A stretch of DNA of 64,000 nucleotides, taken from the NCBI GenBank assembly GCA_963780865.1, contig CAWADT010000005.1, forward strand, positions 1 to 64,000, written 5' to 3'. Under the pieces are notes generated by a model. It was not told the DNA's origin and searched no databases. It saw only the letters and a program-made list of their open reading frames with translations. The position numbers were made by a program, and so were the translations under genes. Below, piece by piece: positions 43,722 to 55,012 of the stretch (the first letter of the stretch is position 1; every line of letters begins with the position of its first letter). The DNA comes from FEN-1073 sp963780865 (GTDB lineage Bacteria; Chloroflexota; Anaerolineae; Anaerolineales; RBG-16-64-43).

Positions 43722-44408
43722 ATGACATCTATGGACCGCACCGTCCTCATATATATCATCGGCCCCATAATTCTCGCGGTGATCATTTTTGGAGCACTGC
43801 GAATTTTCAACCCAACCCACACCTATACGAGAACCGTCACCTCGGACGTGATCCAAGGCGTTCTCGTCGGCGCAGGGCTGTCTTTTATCACGGTATTGCT
43901 CATTCTCCCGAATTTCTATATCGCGAACGCAAACGGGTGGACCACCATGTTCGGATGCGGCGAGCCCAGCAGCGGCATTCTTTTACGTGCCGCATGCAAC
44001 GTCACATTCACGGGCCCGATAAACGTGCCGCAAGAGGCGATGTATTGGACGACGAGCAAAGATGGCGCGGGCCATACGCTCTCTGGAGTCCACGACTACA
44101 TCCTGCACTTCCCGGCAGGCCAACTTCCGCCCAATAACGCGTTCTGGTCGCTCACGATGGGCGACGCACAGAATCACTTTGTAGCAAATCCGATCAATCG
44201 TTATAGCGTGAGCGATCGGTCAGAACTAGTGCAAAATGCCGACGGTTCCATCGATATTTATATCCAGAATTCTCCTCCGGCAGGCCATGAATCCAACTGG
44301 CTGCCTGCGCCAACTGGCAACTTCATCCTCTGGCTGCGCGTGTATCTGCCGGGTCAAACTATCCTGAACGTCGAGTACAAGGTTCCGCCGGTTGTCGTAG
44401 TGAAATGA
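43722..44408 (+). CDS. DUF1214-domain membrane-anchored protein (copy 2)
   Basis: 228 residues; two hydrophobic segments near 8-24 and 45-65, then DUF1214 with FWSLTMGDAQNHFVANPINRYSV, DGSIDIYIQ and ESNWLPAPTGNFILWLRVYLP. It is clearly paralogous to 41985-42647, with perhaps two-thirds identity by eye. It overlaps the following DUF1254 gene by four bases (ATGA at 44405). Product function unknown. Confidence 0.86.
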   Translation: MTSMDRTVLIYIIGPIILAVIIFGALRIFNPTHTYTRTVTSDVIQGVLVGAGLSFITVLLILPNFYIANANGWTTMFGCGEPSSGILLRAACNVTFTGPINVPQEAMYWTTSKDGAGHTLSGVHDYILHFPAGQLPPNNAFWSLTMGDAQNHFVANPINRYSVSDRSELVQNADGSIDIYIQNSPPAGHESNWLPAPTGNFILWLRVYLPGQTILNVEYKVPPVVVVK

Positions 44409-45025
44409 CATCGCATATGAAACACAAACATCTGCTCACGTTTGGTTCGGTCATGGTTGTGGCATGGGTCCTTGGCACGTTTCTCCTCAGCTACTTTTGG
44501 CCGTACTTCGTGAGCAACACCTATAAAAAAGGAATTCTCAATCAAGGAGGAGGCGAGGGCCCCATCCCGATCAATACGCTCTATACGGAGTCCCAGGCAC
44601 TTTTTGCGGATCCCCTCCACCCGCCCGTTTCGGCCTCAAAATTATTGACCACCGGCGTGAACCACGACACGCTCCTTACGATTGGCTGGCTCGACCTCTC
44701 TAAAGGGCCGCTGGTCCTGCATGTGCCGGACTTCTCAGGGCGCTACTACAGTGTGCAGTTCACTGACCCGTTTGACGTCGACTTCGCCTACGTCGGCACG
44801 CGCGCCACCGGCACGCAAACAGGCGACTATCTCATAACGGGACCCGACTGGCAGGGGCAGGTTCCGGGCGGCATGACGCGGATCTCCTCGCCGAACAATT
44901 CGGTGCTCGTTCTCGGCCGCATCCTTGTATACAACGAGAGCGACCTGCAGGCTGCCTACGACCTTGCGAAGCAGATACTACTAACACCGCTAAGCGGCTG
45001 GCAACCCAGCCAGCCGGTGCCCTGA
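44405..45025 (+). CDS. DUF1254-domain membrane-anchored protein (copy 2)
   Basis: 206 residues, paralogue of 42647-43240: anchor (about 8-28), GVNHDTLLTIGWLDLSKGPLVLHVPD, RYYSVQFTDPFD, GTQTGDYLITGPDWQGQ and PLSGW. In the copy-1 protein the NRDTLY motif is intact, while here it is NHDTLL, so the copies have begun to diverge. Coupled by ATGA overlap with its DUF1214 partner. Confidence 0.86.
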   Translation: MTSHMKHKHLLTFGSVMVVAWVLGTFLLSYFWPYFVSNTYKKGILNQGGGEGPIPINTLYTESQALFADPLHPPVSASKLLTTGVNHDTLLTIGWLDLSKGPLVLHVPDFSGRYYSVQFTDPFDVDFAYVGTRATGTQTGDYLITGPDWQGQVPGGMTRISSPNNSVLVLGRILVYNESDLQAAYDLAKQILLTPLSGWQPSQPVP

Positions 45026-45446
45026 AAGGGTATAGCACATAATTACTGAAATGCGTTTTGTAGTGCATTTGTATCGAAAAAGATATTGAAATTGTCCCGA
45101 TGCAAAAACTCGTTGCCGTTTTTCCTCAAAATACAACGGGGAAAACGAAATTATTGCCTGACGATGTAGTCGTGTCAAACCTTTCAAAGTTAGGGGAGAA
45201 CGCCACAAAAGTGGAAAGATCACCCGACACAGCGTGCACCGGACGGCTCAACCGGCGGCGAAAAATTTTATCGCCGGTCTCGCTTCTTTCGCTTCGCCGC
45301 CGCAGCGCAGTGCTATAATTTAAACATAATTTGTGCCGGCTTTGCTCGGCGCTGTTATCGCGCAAACTGTCAGCGATATAGGCAGCGAAACATTATATTA
45401 ACCGTAGCTCTGTTCCACAAGGTACTCAGAGAAAGGAGTAAACATC
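45026..45446 (+). promoter_or_regulatory. katG upstream region
   Basis: About 420 bases. Contains an inverted repeat GGCGGCGAAAAATTTTATCGCC near 45255 and TATAAT at 45314-45319 in a region of CGCAGCGCAGTGC, which may be the katG -10; its -35 is weak. GAAAGGAGTAAAC lies just before the ATG. No PerR or OxyR site recognised. Confidence 0.4.
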
Positions 45447-47642
<2,196 letters not shown>

Positions 47643-48239
47643 TCGTAGCATAAACATCTTCGAGATCTACTGACAAGGCGGCAATCGATCGATCCGCTAA
47701 CAACCGGTTCCAGCAGCTGCGTATCACCGCCGCTGGAACCGGAATGTTAGGCCGAGTAATAAAGGATAAACAAAGAATATAGATATTGGGGATATTGGAT
47801 ATTGGAAAATTAACTTATTTAGGAAATAGAAAAACCAAGGATATATTAATTCAAGGATATTGATGGCAGATCAGGGATAATTATTTAAGCTGCTATCCCT
47901 TCGCTTTATTACAAAATGTCTATGCTTTAGAGGAAATCGTTTGTGATGCATTTGGCCTGAGCGTTGGGCCAATTATTCTTGGAAAAATCGATACTTACTT
48001 TCTGTTTCAATAAAATCAATAATTACAATGATCCCCCTTATGTTATTGTTATATAACAATATATTTGGATCGAGATCACATTCGATAATTTTGTGATAAG
48101 AGCTCCGTCGGAATAACTCTCAAATGATTAACGCCTAACCCGCGGTTGCGGCGATTAGAGGGAAGAAATTCTCACAAAATGGAAGTGATGTTTTGTTCGT
48201 TAGCAGATGATGAGGGCTTATATATATTGTAGCCAGCGT
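47643..48239. other. AT-rich gene-free stretch
   Basis: Six hundred bases after katG, mostly AT-rich from 47760 with phrases such as GATATTGG repeated. No convincing frame on either strand. Confidence 0.5.
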
Positions 48240-48444
48240 AATGAATGACCGCGCGGTATCGAAGCCACGCCCCGGCTTCGCCGGGCGAGTCCGGGGATCT
48301 TTACACCCAAGAACGGCGCAGCAAGCCCCGTTTTCTACATCTTTTACAAATGAAGAAAGCGGAGCAAATCCCGCACTCTTCGATTAATAAAGAGTAGTAC
48401 GGGGCAAGTTGCGGGGTATTCATCATCCCGCGAAAGCGGGATAA
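48240..48444. repeat. Dispersed nested-palindrome repeat, inverted copy
   Basis: Runs AATGAATGACCGCGCGGTATCG ... CAAGAACGGCGCAGCAAGCCCCG ... GGGGTATTCATC and ends in ATCCCGCGAAAGCGGGAT (48425-48442). It is the reverse-orientation form of the copies at 11.1 and 52.6 kb, with a divergent centre. Confidence 0.78.
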
Positions 48445-48449
48445 AAAAT

Positions 48450-48735
48450 CGGTGAGCGTCATTGTCGGCGTGGCGGCAGGGGTGATGATCTTCGAACTAC
48501 CATTCGGCCTGATCAAAATGGGAAAATTGCCTGAACCTGCACCCTCCAAACTGAAAAGGTATCTCACTTTCCCGTCATGGTTGTGCCAAATGTGGATATA
48601 CATATCAGGGACGAACCCGACGTGAGAAAAACCAATATTATTGTTGTCATGGGAAGGAACAAAGGCCAATTTCCATGTGCGATATGCAAAACTTTCAGGC
48701 AGGACAACTGGAAAATATGGTTTGGGTGTGATTGC
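48450..48735 (-). pseudogene. Possible protein fragment, unknown
   Basis: The minus strand shows an open, protein-like stretch (FAYRTWKLAFVPSHDNNN, IHIWHNHDGKVRYLFSLEG). No start, and it runs into the repeat below 48444. On the other side it abuts the recombinase remnant. Family unknown, coding doubtful. Confidence 0.3.
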
Positions 48736-49202
48736 GAAACCTGTTGCTTCATCCCGACCGATTGGTGCAAGGATTGCGGGGCAAGCATGCCGAAATGGAA
48801 GCCGCCAACTGCGTTGTTCGTGAGAGGTTTTCGATGCTGGATAATTGCATATCCGAGGCGCAAAGCCAGTTGGCAAAGTTATTGGACTTATGCTTGGAAG
48901 GAAGTTTCACCAAAGAAATATTAAACGATCGGAAGGCTGATCTGGAAAGGGGCCTATCAGAAATGGTTCGGGAGCAGGCGGAATTATCTTCGTATCTGAT
49001 TCCGGCAAGCCTTCCCGGCGAGAATATCGAAGTGATAGAATCGTTTTGTTCCGAAGTCCGGGACGGATTGGATAACGCGACTTTCGAGGATAAGCGGCGG
49101 TATATGGATCTTCTGGATGTGCGCTGCACATTGGCGCTGGAAAACCAGGAAAAGGTAGCTTACGTAAAATGCAAACTCGGTGCGCAACGGCTGTCAGTTG
49201 CC
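48736..49202 (+). pseudogene. 3' remnant of a serine site-specific recombinase
   Basis: Codes for the C-terminal coiled-coil and end of a large serine recombinase: LLHPDRLVQGLRGKHAEME, the leucine-rich helix around 48840-48990, and KRRYMDLLDVRCTLALENQEK-VAYVKCKLG at the end. The catalytic serine and the DNA-binding part are absent, so it cannot act. Its end overlaps, in another frame, the first codons of the decarboxylase gene. Confidence 0.7.
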
Positions 49203-50161
49203 CTAACATCGCCTTCATCAAGTACTGGGGCAACCGGGATGACGCGCTGCGCCTGCCCGCCAACGGCTCGATCTCGATGAACCTGGCCGGGCTAGAGACG
49301 CGCACCACGGTTGAATTCGATCCCGGGCGGCAGGCGGATGAATTCCTCCTGCAGGGCGCGCTTCAGGATGGGGCTCCGGCCAAGCGCGTATCGGACCAGC
49401 TTAATTTAATTCGGAACAAAGCTGGAGTGGCCTGGAAGGCGCGGACCGAAAGCGAAAATAATTTTCCCACCGGCGCCGGCATCGCCTCCTCCGCTTCGGC
49501 CTTCGCGGCGCTGACCGTCGCCGCGGCCACCGCGCTGGGGTTGGACCTCTCTGAGCGAGAGCTCTCGATCCTGGCCCGGCGCGGTTCCGGTTCCGCCTGC
49601 CGGTCGGTGCCGGAAGGATTTGTCGAATGGTTCGTGGCCAATCGGGATGAAGATTCGTTCGCCGAGTCCATCGCTTCGCCGTCCCATTGGCCGCTGGTCG
49701 ATCTGATCGCAATCGTCGACGCCGGCCCCAAAAAGGTCGGTTCCGCGGACGGGAACGTCCTGGCGCGGACCAGTCCGCTCCAGGGGGCGCGCGTGGCCGA
49801 TGCGCCGCGGCGGCTGGACCTTTGCCGCCGGGCAATTTTGGAAAAAAATTTCACCGCGCTTGCAGAGATCGTCGAAGAAGACACCCGCCTGATGCACGCG
49901 GTGATGCTCACCTCCCGGCCTTCCCTGGTGTATTTGGGAGCGGAGACGCTGACGCTGATGGGATTTATTTCCCAGTGGCGGTCGGGTGGATTGCCCGTGG
50001 CTTACACGATCGACGCGGGACCCAATGTGCATTGCCTTAGCCTTGAAGAATCCGCGGGAGAGGTGGAACGGCGCTTGCGGGCACTCCCCGCCGTGCGCCA
50101 AATTCTCCGGGCGCGGCTGGGCCCGGGGACGAAGGTTGTCTCATTACCATCGAAAAGTTAG
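49169..50161 (+). CDS. mvaD: Mevalonate-branch decarboxylase (phosphomevalonate or diphosphomevalonate decarboxylase)
   Basis: GHMP-fold decarboxylase of 330 residues. CPNIAFIKYWGN is the family start, FPTGAGIASSASAFAALT the phosphate loop, and SGSACRSVPEGFVEW the substrate loop. In classical diphosphomevalonate decarboxylases the first motif ends in KYWGK; here it is KYWGN, a change also compatible with a phosphomevalonate enzyme as known from Roseiflexus. With the isopentenyl phosphate kinase at 13.4 kb it can complete the alternative mevalonate route. ATG 49169 has no ribosome site and lies in recombinase-derived DNA. Confidence 0.85.
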   Translation: MQTRCATAVSCPNIAFIKYWGNRDDALRLPANGSISMNLAGLETRTTVEFDPGRQADEFLLQGALQDGAPAKRVSDQLNLIRNKAGVAWKARTESENNFPTGAGIASSASAFAALTVAAATALGLDLSERELSILARRGSGSACRSVPEGFVEWFVANRDEDSFAESIASPSHWPLVDLIAIVDAGPKKVGSADGNVLARTSPLQGARVADAPRRLDLCRRAILEKNFTALAEIVEEDTRLMHAVMLTSRPSLVYLGAETLTLMGFISQWRSGGLPVAYTIDAGPNVHCLSLEESAGEVERRLRALPAVRQILRARLGPGTKVVSLPSKS

Positions 50162-50163
50162 CA

Positions 50164-50279
50164 GTGTACACGGAATACACGGAAGAAAAAACGGAATCCA
50201 CCGAGAGTAAGAGCGGGCTAAAAAAATATATTGAGATTCTTTTCCGTGCCTTCCGTTCCCTTCGGTGAATTCGGTGTAC
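50164..50279. repeat. Inverted-repeat element ending GTGTAC
   Basis: 116 bases between GTGTACACGGAATACACGG on the left and its near reverse complement TTCGGTGAATTCGGTGTAC on the right. No coding frame. Same type as 56609-56749. Confidence 0.7.
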
Positions 50280-50395
50280 CGCTTTTTCATGACGCAATCA
50301 ACCAATGATGTTCCCCTGCTATTGATTATCCAATGATGAGACCGCTGTTTAGCCTGTTATAATCCGCAAAGATCGCATAAAGGAAAGGCGCAGAA

Positions 50396-51457
50396 ATGGG
50401 TTTATTCGGCAATCTCTTCGACTGGGTGCTGACAATTTTTCTCTTCGGCTTGCTGCTCTTCATCCATGAGGCGGGCCACTTTGTCATGGCGCGTCTGACC
50501 GGCGTCAAGGTCGAAGAATTCGGATTTGGATTTCCGCCGCGGCTGAGGAAATTATTCACGTGGCAGGGGACTGAGTTTACTTTGAACGTGATCCCCTTCG
50601 GCGCGTTTGTCCGTCCGCTGGGGGAGGATGACCCTTCCGTGCCGGGCGGCCTGGCCGCCGCGCCCAAACGGGTGCGCTTCGCCGTTCTTTGCGGCGGCGT
50701 ATTGGCCAACCTCCTGGCGGCGGTTCTGGCGTTCACGATTGGATTTAAAATCGCCTATCCGGAGGGCGTGGTGGTCGATTCGATCGTAGCCGATACCCCG
50801 GCGCAGCTGGCCGGCCTCCTCCCCGGGGACCGGATCTTGGCGGTGGATAGCGCGCCGGTTCAAAACACGCAGCAGGTTATTCAATACATCTACGACCATC
50901 TTGGTAAGCAAGTCACTCTCCGCTTGGAACGGGGCAGTCAGGCTCTAGACTTGCGCGTCGTGCCGCGTCCCACCTGGCCCACCGGACAGGGCCCGAGCGG
51001 GATGATCATCACCATGGCCTATTCCGGCCGGCATAGTTGGTTTGAGGCGCTCGGATTGGGGCTTACCACCATGGGCGATCAGGTGAAACTCATCGCGGAG
51101 CTTCCGGCGACGATCCTGCGCGGGAGCTTCAATGCCGCGAGCGAACGGCCGGTCGGGCCGGTGGGAATCCTGGACGTCACCGAACAGATCGTGGGATCGG
51201 CGCGGCAAAATGACCGCTGGGTGATCATTCTAAGCTGGATTGGGATGATCAATCTGGCCCTGGCGATTGGCAACATCCTCCCGATCCCGGCGCTCGACGG
51301 CGGCCGGTTGGTGTTTGTTTATATAGAAGCCATCCGTGGAAAGCGCGTGAATCCGGACAAGGAACGCATGGTGCACGCCTATTCGCTGCTGGTGCTGCTC
51401 GTCCTGATGGTTTTCGTCACCTATCTGGATTTCTTCTTCCCGGTGTTGCCCAGATAG
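50396..51457 (+). CDS. rseP: Site-2 (RseP-like) membrane metalloprotease with PDZ domain
   Basis: 353-residue intramembrane zinc protease that cleaves membrane-bound regulators such as anti-sigma factors. The zinc motif HEAGH is at residues 24-28 in the first span, a PDZ domain occupies about 115-200 (VVDSIVADTPAQLAGLLPGDRI), and the third ligand motif PALDGGR lies near residue 300. Four spans, as usual. A ribosome site AAAGG precedes ATG 50396. It is 18 bases upstream of the HEAT-repeat protein, in the same direction. Confidence 0.92.
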   Translation: MGLFGNLFDWVLTIFLFGLLLFIHEAGHFVMARLTGVKVEEFGFGFPPRLRKLFTWQGTEFTLNVIPFGAFVRPLGEDDPSVPGGLAAAPKRVRFAVLCGGVLANLLAAVLAFTIGFKIAYPEGVVVDSIVADTPAQLAGLLPGDRILAVDSAPVQNTQQVIQYIYDHLGKQVTLRLERGSQALDLRVVPRPTWPTGQGPSGMIITMAYSGRHSWFEALGLGLTTMGDQVKLIAELPATILRGSFNAASERPVGPVGILDVTEQIVGSARQNDRWVIILSWIGMINLALAIGNILPIPALDGGRLVFVYIEAIRGKRVNPDKERMVHAYSLLVLLVLMVFVTYLDFFFPVLPR

Positions 51458-51475
51458 CCGGAGGAGGGGAGAAAA

Positions 51476-52507
51476 ATGTCTGAGCAGAAATTGTTTGATG
51501 CGGCGATGGTTCTCCTGAAGAAGGAATCCGAAAACACCGCGGCGGCGGCCTCTGAAGTCCGTTTCCCGCTGCATTGGCTTTCAGATTTGGGCAGACTCCA
51601 GGCCCGGGAATTTCTGACCGTCTGGCGCCAGCTCGCGGCGCCCACCCGCCGGGTTCTGCTGGAGCGGATGGAGAAGGAAGCGCGGGCCAATTTCGAGCTC
51701 GATTTTACAGCCATCGCGCACGTCACTCTCGACGACGCGGACGGCGGGGTAAGACTGCATGCGATCCGGACGCTATGGGAATGCGAGGATCCCAAATTAA
51801 TCGACCGGTTTCTGCGGTTGATGGAAAAAGATCCAGACGCGGGCGTGCGCGCTTGCGCCGCCTCGGCGCTTGGCGCGTTCGTGGAACGCGCGGAATTGGA
51901 AAAACTCCCGTCTTCGATCGGCGCGAAGATCGTGGAACGGTTGAAAGCCGTGGCCGGCGGCGCGGACGATCTGGAAGTCAGGCGGCGCGCGGTGGAATCG
52001 ATCGGCTTTTCGTCCGAGCCGGGGGTGCGCGAGCTCCTCGAAAAAGCGTTTCGCGCGCGCGAAGAACCCATGAAGGCCAGCGCGCTTTTCGCCATGGGCC
52101 GGTCGGCCGATCCGCGCTGGTCCGAGACGATTTTGAAGGAATTGGGAAGTCAGTCGCCCGCGTTCCGGGCGGAGGCGGCCCGCGCCGCGGGCGCGCTCGG
52201 GGTGCGCCAAGCCGTCCCGGTGCTGATCGAATTGCTGGAGGATCCGGATGGAAACGTCCGCTGGAACGCCATCGGCTCGCTCGGCGAGATCGGAGGAGAT
52301 TCGGCGCGCCGGGCTCTGGAAGAATTGCAGGGGGATGCCGAAAGCGATGAATGGGATCGGATCGAGGAAGCTCTGGAGAATGCGGAATTTCAAGATTCCA
52401 TCAGCGATCTTCCGCTCCTGGCGTTGGACGACGAGGAGGAGGCGGACGAAGAGGGCGACGAGGACGACGAAGATGACGAGGATGATGAAGACGACCTGGA
52501 GGAATGA
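51476..52507 (+). CDS. HEAT-repeat protein with acidic C-terminal tail
   Basis: 343 residues. About seven HEAT/PBS-lyase-type helical repeats (residues ~40-290; e.g. DDADGGVRLHAIRTL, DPDGNVRWNAIGSLGEIGG) form a scaffold. The last ~35 residues are nearly all Asp/Glu, an unusual polyacidic tail that could bind basic proteins or metal. GGAGGGG precedes ATG 51476. Co-directional with the site-2 protease, whose function it might modulate; this pairing is inference. Confidence 0.82.
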   Translation: MSEQKLFDAAMVLLKKESENTAAAASEVRFPLHWLSDLGRLQAREFLTVWRQLAAPTRRVLLERMEKEARANFELDFTAIAHVTLDDADGGVRLHAIRTLWECEDPKLIDRFLRLMEKDPDAGVRACAASALGAFVERAELEKLPSSIGAKIVERLKAVAGGADDLEVRRRAVESIGFSSEPGVRELLEKAFRAREEPMKASALFAMGRSADPRWSETILKELGSQSPAFRAEAARAAGALGVRQAVPVLIELLEDPDGNVRWNAIGSLGEIGGDSARRALEELQGDAESDEWDRIEEALENAEFQDSISDLPLLALDDEEEADEEGDEDDEDDEDDEDDLEE

Positions 52508-52579
52508 CAACGCTCCGCCCGAACCTTCATTTCCCGCAAGCACCACCCGACGCATGGAATTGCTTTCCCCTCCCCATTT

Positions 52580-52723
52580 ATCCCGCTTTCGCGGGATGAT
52601 GAATACCCCGCAGCTTGCCCCGCTTTCTTCAATAGAGCTTAATGGAGAAAGCGGGGCTTGCTGCGCAGTTCTTAGGGGTTGCGTTCCTCGATACCGCGCG
52701 GCTTTCCGCGCGGTCATTCATTT
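52580..52723. repeat. Dispersed nested-palindrome repeat, plus-orientation copy
   Basis: Starts with ATCCCGCTTTCGCGGGAT (52580-52597), then GATGAATACCCCGCAGCTTGCC, a central hairpin GCTTTCTTCAATAG...GAGAAAGC, GGGGTTGCGTTCCTCGATA and CCGCGCGGCTTTCCGCGCGG at the end. The same order as at 11.1 kb. Confidence 0.8.
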
Positions 52724-52805
52724 TCAAACGAACCCTTGAAGGCGTCCGTCCTCTCCAGGATGGAATTCCCATCCGATGGTTCCTGTTTGGATCAGCCGGG
52801 GACCC

Positions 52806-54011
52806 ATGCCTAGTTGGTTAACTTTTTTCCTGATTGCCCCCGCGTTGCTGGGCGGACCGGCCGCTCGCCGCGACGGACCGGCGGTGATTCCTTTTCCCGC
52901 GCGCGTCGATTTCGGTCGCGAGGTGTTGTTCTCCGCGGCGGTTCAATCGACCGAAACGGTGCAGAAGGCGGACCTGGTCCTCGAAGACTCCTCCTCGCGT
53001 TCTTACGTTTATCCCGCGGAAATATCCACCCAGGACGGGACGACGCTTTCAGCCCGCCGGGATTTGCAGGCTGAGCCGATCTTTCCGTTTTCCTCGATCG
53101 TTTATTGGTGGGAGGTTCTCCTGGCGACGGGGGGCAAAATCGTCTCTCCACAACAATCCCTGCAATACCTCGATGACCGGTTTTCCTGGCAGCTCCTCGC
53201 CAAAGGGCGCGCGACGGTCCATTGGGTGGATGGAAGCGCCGGCTCGGCGGAAGATGCCGCTGACCTTCTGCTGCTGAACCTCGGCACGATCTCGGCCGAT
53301 CTGGAAACCCCGATCCCGGAGGCCGTCTCGCTCTATCTCTATCCGCGCCTGGCGGACTTTCATTCCGGATTGGGAAAGCTGGCCTACGATTGGGAGGGCG
53401 CGGTCTCAGATCCCGCCTCCGGGATTATTCTGCTTGCGGCGGCGCCGGACGCGGAGGGAAGGCAAGCGCTCGCCGGTCTGCTTCCGCACGAGGCCGTCCA
53501 TATTCTGTTGGGTGCGCGGTGGAAGGACGCCTATCCGTCGCTGCCGCTTTGGCTGGTGGAGGGAACGGCGGCCGGATACGAAGTGCAACTCCACCCGGAG
53601 ACGGATCAGACCCTGCAGCAGGCGGTGGAAAACGGCAGCCTGATCCCCATCGCGACGCTCTGCCGGACGTTTCCATCCGATGAAGGACCCGCGCTGCTGG
53701 CCTACGCCGAGAGCAAATCATTCGTCGCCTATCTTCGAGGAACTTACGGACTCGCGGCGGTCCGAAAGGCGATGGAGGATTTTGCCGCCGGCGCGGAGTG
53801 CGGGCGGGGAACGGTCGGATCGACGGGGAAGGATCTGGCAACGCTCGAAAAATCCTGGCGCGCGGGATTGACCGGAAAGCCGACCGGCGTGATCACCACC
53901 TGGACGCTGGTGGGGGCAGCCTTTATTCTGTTGGCCGGGGTGCTGGCGGCCGGATGGCTCGTCCGGCGGCGGAGGAAACCGACGCCGGAGGAAAGGAATT
54001 CGGCGCAATGA
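52806..54011 (+). CDS. Gluzincin-like membrane protein (peptidase MA-like)
   Basis: 401 residues. A short hydrophobic N-terminus (about 1-17), a large extracytoplasmic part with HEAVH at 228-232 followed by LPLWLVEGTAAGYE, the pattern of peptidase-MA gluzincins (the glutamate after about 25 residues being the third ligand), and a membrane segment near 360-382 followed by basic residues. Likely a cell-surface metalloprotease, substrate unknown. Start at 52806; ATG 52776 is possible. It overlaps the acylphosphatase gene by ATGA. Confidence 0.8.
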   Translation: MPSWLTFFLIAPALLGGPAARRDGPAVIPFPARVDFGREVLFSAAVQSTETVQKADLVLEDSSSRSYVYPAEISTQDGTTLSARRDLQAEPIFPFSSIVYWWEVLLATGGKIVSPQQSLQYLDDRFSWQLLAKGRATVHWVDGSAGSAEDAADLLLLNLGTISADLETPIPEAVSLYLYPRLADFHSGLGKLAYDWEGAVSDPASGIILLAAAPDAEGRQALAGLLPHEAVHILLGARWKDAYPSLPLWLVEGTAAGYEVQLHPETDQTLQQAVENGSLIPIATLCRTFPSDEGPALLAYAESKSFVAYLRGTYGLAAVRKAMEDFAAGAECGRGTVGSTGKDLATLEKSWRAGLTGKPTGVITTWTLVGAAFILLAGVLAAGWLVRRRRKPTPEERNSAQ

Positions 54012-54286
54012 ACGCCAAGGAGCGTCTGCATGCGGAAGTGTACGGGGAGGTGCAGGGCGTGGGCTTCCGCGCGTTCGTCCTGCGCCGGGCGATGGGACTC
54101 GGCCTGGCCGGATGGGTGCGCAACCGCTTCGACGGCAGCGTGGAACTGATCGCCGAGGGATCCCGCGCCGCGCTCGAATCCCTCCTGGCGGACCTTGGCC
54201 GCGGGCCGTCGGGTTCCGCGGTGGAACGGGTGGATTCTTCCTGGGAGGAAGCCACCTCGGAATTCCGGATGTTCGGTCTGCGGTAA
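54008..54286 (+). CDS. acyP: Acylphosphatase
   Basis: 92 residues. The motif GEVQGVGFRAFVLRRAMGLGLAGWVRN contains the conserved arginine and asparagine (VGFR...GWVRN) of acylphosphatases, which hydrolyse acyl phosphates such as acetyl phosphate. It overlaps the preceding stop by four bases (ATGA), so the two are translated together. Length is standard. Confidence 0.93.
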   Translation: MNAKERLHAEVYGEVQGVGFRAFVLRRAMGLGLAGWVRNRFDGSVELIAEGSRAALESLLADLGRGPSGSAVERVDSSWEEATSEFRMFGLR

Positions 54287-54306
54287 AAAGAAAGGCCGGG
54301 AGCGGA

Positions 54307-54531
54307 TCAGGATTTCGATTTTTCCAGCGCAAACAACTCCTCCACGGTCACTCCGAGCACATGCGAAAGCTGCAGCGCCAGCACCGTGGAAGGGATAAAT
54401 TTACCGTTTTCAATCGTATTGACCGTCTTCCGGCTCACCTGCACGCGTTCGGCCAATTCCTCCTGGGTGAGGTTGAGCCTTTCGCGTTGCTTTTTAATAG
54501 TATTGCGGAGACGCTGCTCATGCATCTCCAT
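54307..54531 (-). CDS. XRE-family HTH transcriptional regulator
   Basis: 74-residue Cro/C1 helix-turn-helix protein (NLTQEELAERVQVSRKTVNTIENGKFIPS), a compact form like YgiT/YozG-type small regulators. It overlaps the membrane gene 54518-54964 and lies downstream of it on the minus strand. The operator TGTAACCT-AGGTTACA in the promoter (55015-55032) is the probable target. Confidence 0.85.
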   Translation of the reverse strand: MEMHEQRLRNTIKKQRERLNLTQEELAERVQVSRKTVNTIENGKFIPSTVLALQLSHVLGVTVEELFALEKSKS

Positions 54532-54964
54532 CCTCCCGGTCGAAATACAAAAACGAGGCGATCAGGACGACTACTCCCACTGTGATGGTGGCCTGGGCGC
54601 CGATCCCGGCGTCGACCCGGACGAAGAGGTTGAGGACGATCACCGCCGCTTGAAAGATCATCACCGCCCAGAAGGCCGCGGCGGTTGCCCGTCCGCGTTT
54701 CTGGCGGACGAATTCGTCGTTGAGCGCGCGTTCAACGTTCGGCGTCCGTCGCAGGGTTGCGCCGGTCCGAACCATATTTACAACCTCCACCCCGAAAATC
54801 ACCCAGCCGGCAAGGCCGATAATAATCAGGCCGATGTGAATCCAACGGACGGGCGCCACCACCCGATCCAGGATCAGCGCGGTTTGCGCTGCGCAGAATC
54901 CAATGATCGCTCCTGCAAGGATCACGCGGCGTTGAAGCTCCGCGCGTTCAGATAAAGATTTCAT
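54518..54964 (-). CDS. Small membrane protein, partner of the XRE regulator
   Basis: 148 residues, four hydrophobic segments (about 15-36, 41-62, 93-114, 122-141). Unknown family; pairs of a tiny XRE regulator with a four-span membrane protein are frequent in Gram-positive and Chloroflexota genomes. Overlap of 14 bases with the regulator. ATG 54964 follows GAGGAGGAAT. Expressed from the 55036 promoter. Confidence 0.75.
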   Translation of the reverse strand: MKSLSERAELQRRVILAGAIIGFCAAQTALILDRVVAPVRWIHIGLIIIGLAGWVIFGVEVVNMVRTGATLRRTPNVERALNDEFVRQKRGRATAAAFWAVMIFQAAVIVLNLFVRVDAGIGAQATITVGVVVLIASFLYFDREDGDA

Positions 54965-55012
54965 ACCGATTCCTCCTCATTAGCCGAAAGGCCGATTGGT
55001 CAGGATGGAATC

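Noticed and set aside
45100..45365. Small frames on both strands upstream of katG
   Set aside because: Short, repetitive in Arg/Ser, no ribosome site; better read as promoter DNA.
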